From contig NC_053418.1 of the NCBI RefSeq assembly GCF_016859285.1, positions 1,518,001-1,582,000 on the forward strand: 64,000 nt of DNA. Direction: 5' to 3'. A program made the translations under genes and the position numbers. The notes under the pieces were generated by a model that saw only the letters and a program-made list of their open reading frames with translations, was not told where the DNA came from and did not search any database. The DNA is from Xiphias gladius (taxonomy: Eukaryota > Chordata > Actinopteri > Istiophoriformes > Xiphiidae). Below are positions 62,715 through 64,000 of this stretch, piece after piece (position 1 is the first letter of the stretch; each line of letters starts with the position of its first letter).

Positions 62715-64000
62715 CTGCGGGACGAGTTCACACAGTTCAGATCTACAACCGCTTCGGTTCTGGTTTACTGCTCGCAACTAGGGCCCCAACTAACCAACTT
62801 GGTCTAAGCAACGTGTCAGACAAAGGCTTCGGCTCCGTTTGGGACGGACTATGGATTATCTATCAACTCAGCCATCACACAACAGTATTTGAAGCAGATT
62901 CAGATATTAACACAGTACCACATTCACAGCAAATACAATGCTGACAAGACGACGGCGCCGAGCAGAAATGAAGTGTCACAGAAAATACTTCAACAAAAGT
63001 AAGAGAGGCACCTGACTTCCATAAAAGTTAAACAGAGGCAGATGGTTCAAATCATCCTCTGGCCAGTGCTTTCCCTATTACTCGCTTCTTTGATCCGTAG
63101 ATTCAAACAAAGTGTGATAAGGTCACACAGGCTGTAATTCTTATCCAAGCCTTTAATTGTTACAGTAACTGTGGGAATTCTGGTATGTAAAGCTCCAAAC
63201 TGCCTGCCGGTCACCTCATGCGATGAATTTAGACTCTGGTTTGAGTTGGACACAAAAGTCACTGTGCCACTTCGCTTATATACACTGATCTTTCAACTTC
63301 TGCTCAGCGGTCGGTCTCGACCAGCTGACAGAACCTTTTTATATGAGCCAAGAACAGGACAGTCATCCTATACCTGCTTAACCTGTGAAATTCGTGGTCA
63401 CAGACATACTGAAGAGACATCCAGGTTAAGCTAAGGATAAAACATCATCCAGCGGAGTTCCTCTAAAAGCCTCTTCCCCAGGAAAATAACCCAGTCACAG
63501 CACTGGTTGGCCTAATGGGGCCAACGATTTTTTTCCAACCATCCCTTCAGGAGGGACCCGTCTACTCGCTGCCTTAACTCTACCTTTATTTCTAATGTTG
63601 TTTTTTTTTTTAATGTTTTATTGTATTTTCTCTCTGACTGGTTATCTCCTCTTTTTGTTTTTATCTCTATAGTGCAGCTGCTGCAAACGCCCAACCTCAA
63701 CATTACATCATATTCAACTGGGTGAGTAGGACAGAACTATTAATTCCGGTAACGCTTTGTCTCCGTGCTGGTGGCAATTTGCCTCCGTAATAAAAAGAAA
63801 AAGATCTAAGATGGAGATTTATGACGAGATGGTGACACAACAGCTGCACCACAGTTGTGCTGCGTATTTACTTTTTAAAAATGTTCATCAAATGAAAACA
63901 AAACTATGTTGGCTGATGATTCGGGCCTCCCAAAAGAAACAGGGGTCCTGTTCTGTGTCCCTGAATTACATTAGGTTTTTCTGTCAAATCACCAAAACGT
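62715..64000 (-). other. slc2a8: slc2a8 intron extending out of the window
   Basis: No upstream slc2a8 exon is recognisable, so the next one lies beyond 64,000. The exon at 62,714 begins with the last two bases of a Gly codon, so the missing exon must end in phase 1. The sequence is AT-rich with a T run at 63,600-63,613. Confidence 0.6.

Overview
The window is a vertebrate nuclear locus, almost certainly from a percomorph-like teleost. It carries five intron-rich protein-coding genes with GT-AG introns. The introns and spacers are short and hold fish-typical dispersed repeats, many CA/TG microsatellites and a decayed Tc1-like transposon fragment. I assembled every gene by joining exons and checking that the reading phase carried across each junction. 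No bacterial, viral, CRISPR, rRNA or tRNA feature was found.

Layout: (1) about 1-11,185, + strand: the last 16 coding exons (607 residues plus stop) of a Na-K-2Cl cotransporter, best called slc12a2/NKCC1; its 5' part lies before the window. (2) 11,200-12,450: CpG-rich block, the likely promoter of the next gene. (3) 13,460-19,312, + strand: complete nudt12 (7 coding exons, 459 aa), an ankyrin-Nudix NAD(H)/NAD-cap hydrolase. (4) 20,759-31,998, - strand: a complete 15-exon class I cytokine receptor (790 aa) of the gp130/IL-12R-beta type, with WSDWS, one membrane helix and a 233-aa tail; its exact orthology is unresolved. It converges tail-to-tail with nudt12. (5) 36,268-55,819, - strand: complete hira (25 coding exons, 1017 aa), the H3.3 chaperone subunit. 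(6) 59,358-62,714, - strand: the last six exons (313 aa) of slc2a8 (GLUT8), continuing beyond the window; one of its introns appears to be GC-AG.

The genes are a conventional chromosomal neighbourhood rather than a pathway: ion transport, nucleotide/RNA-cap hydrolysis, cytokine signalling, chromatin assembly and sugar transport. I found no convincing evidence of a new biological system. The items most worth a second look are the unplaced cytokine receptor, the closely spaced convergent 3' ends of nudt12 and the receptor, the GC-AG intron, a candidate MITE in slc2a8, a repeat abutting a hira splice donor, and several strong hairpins.
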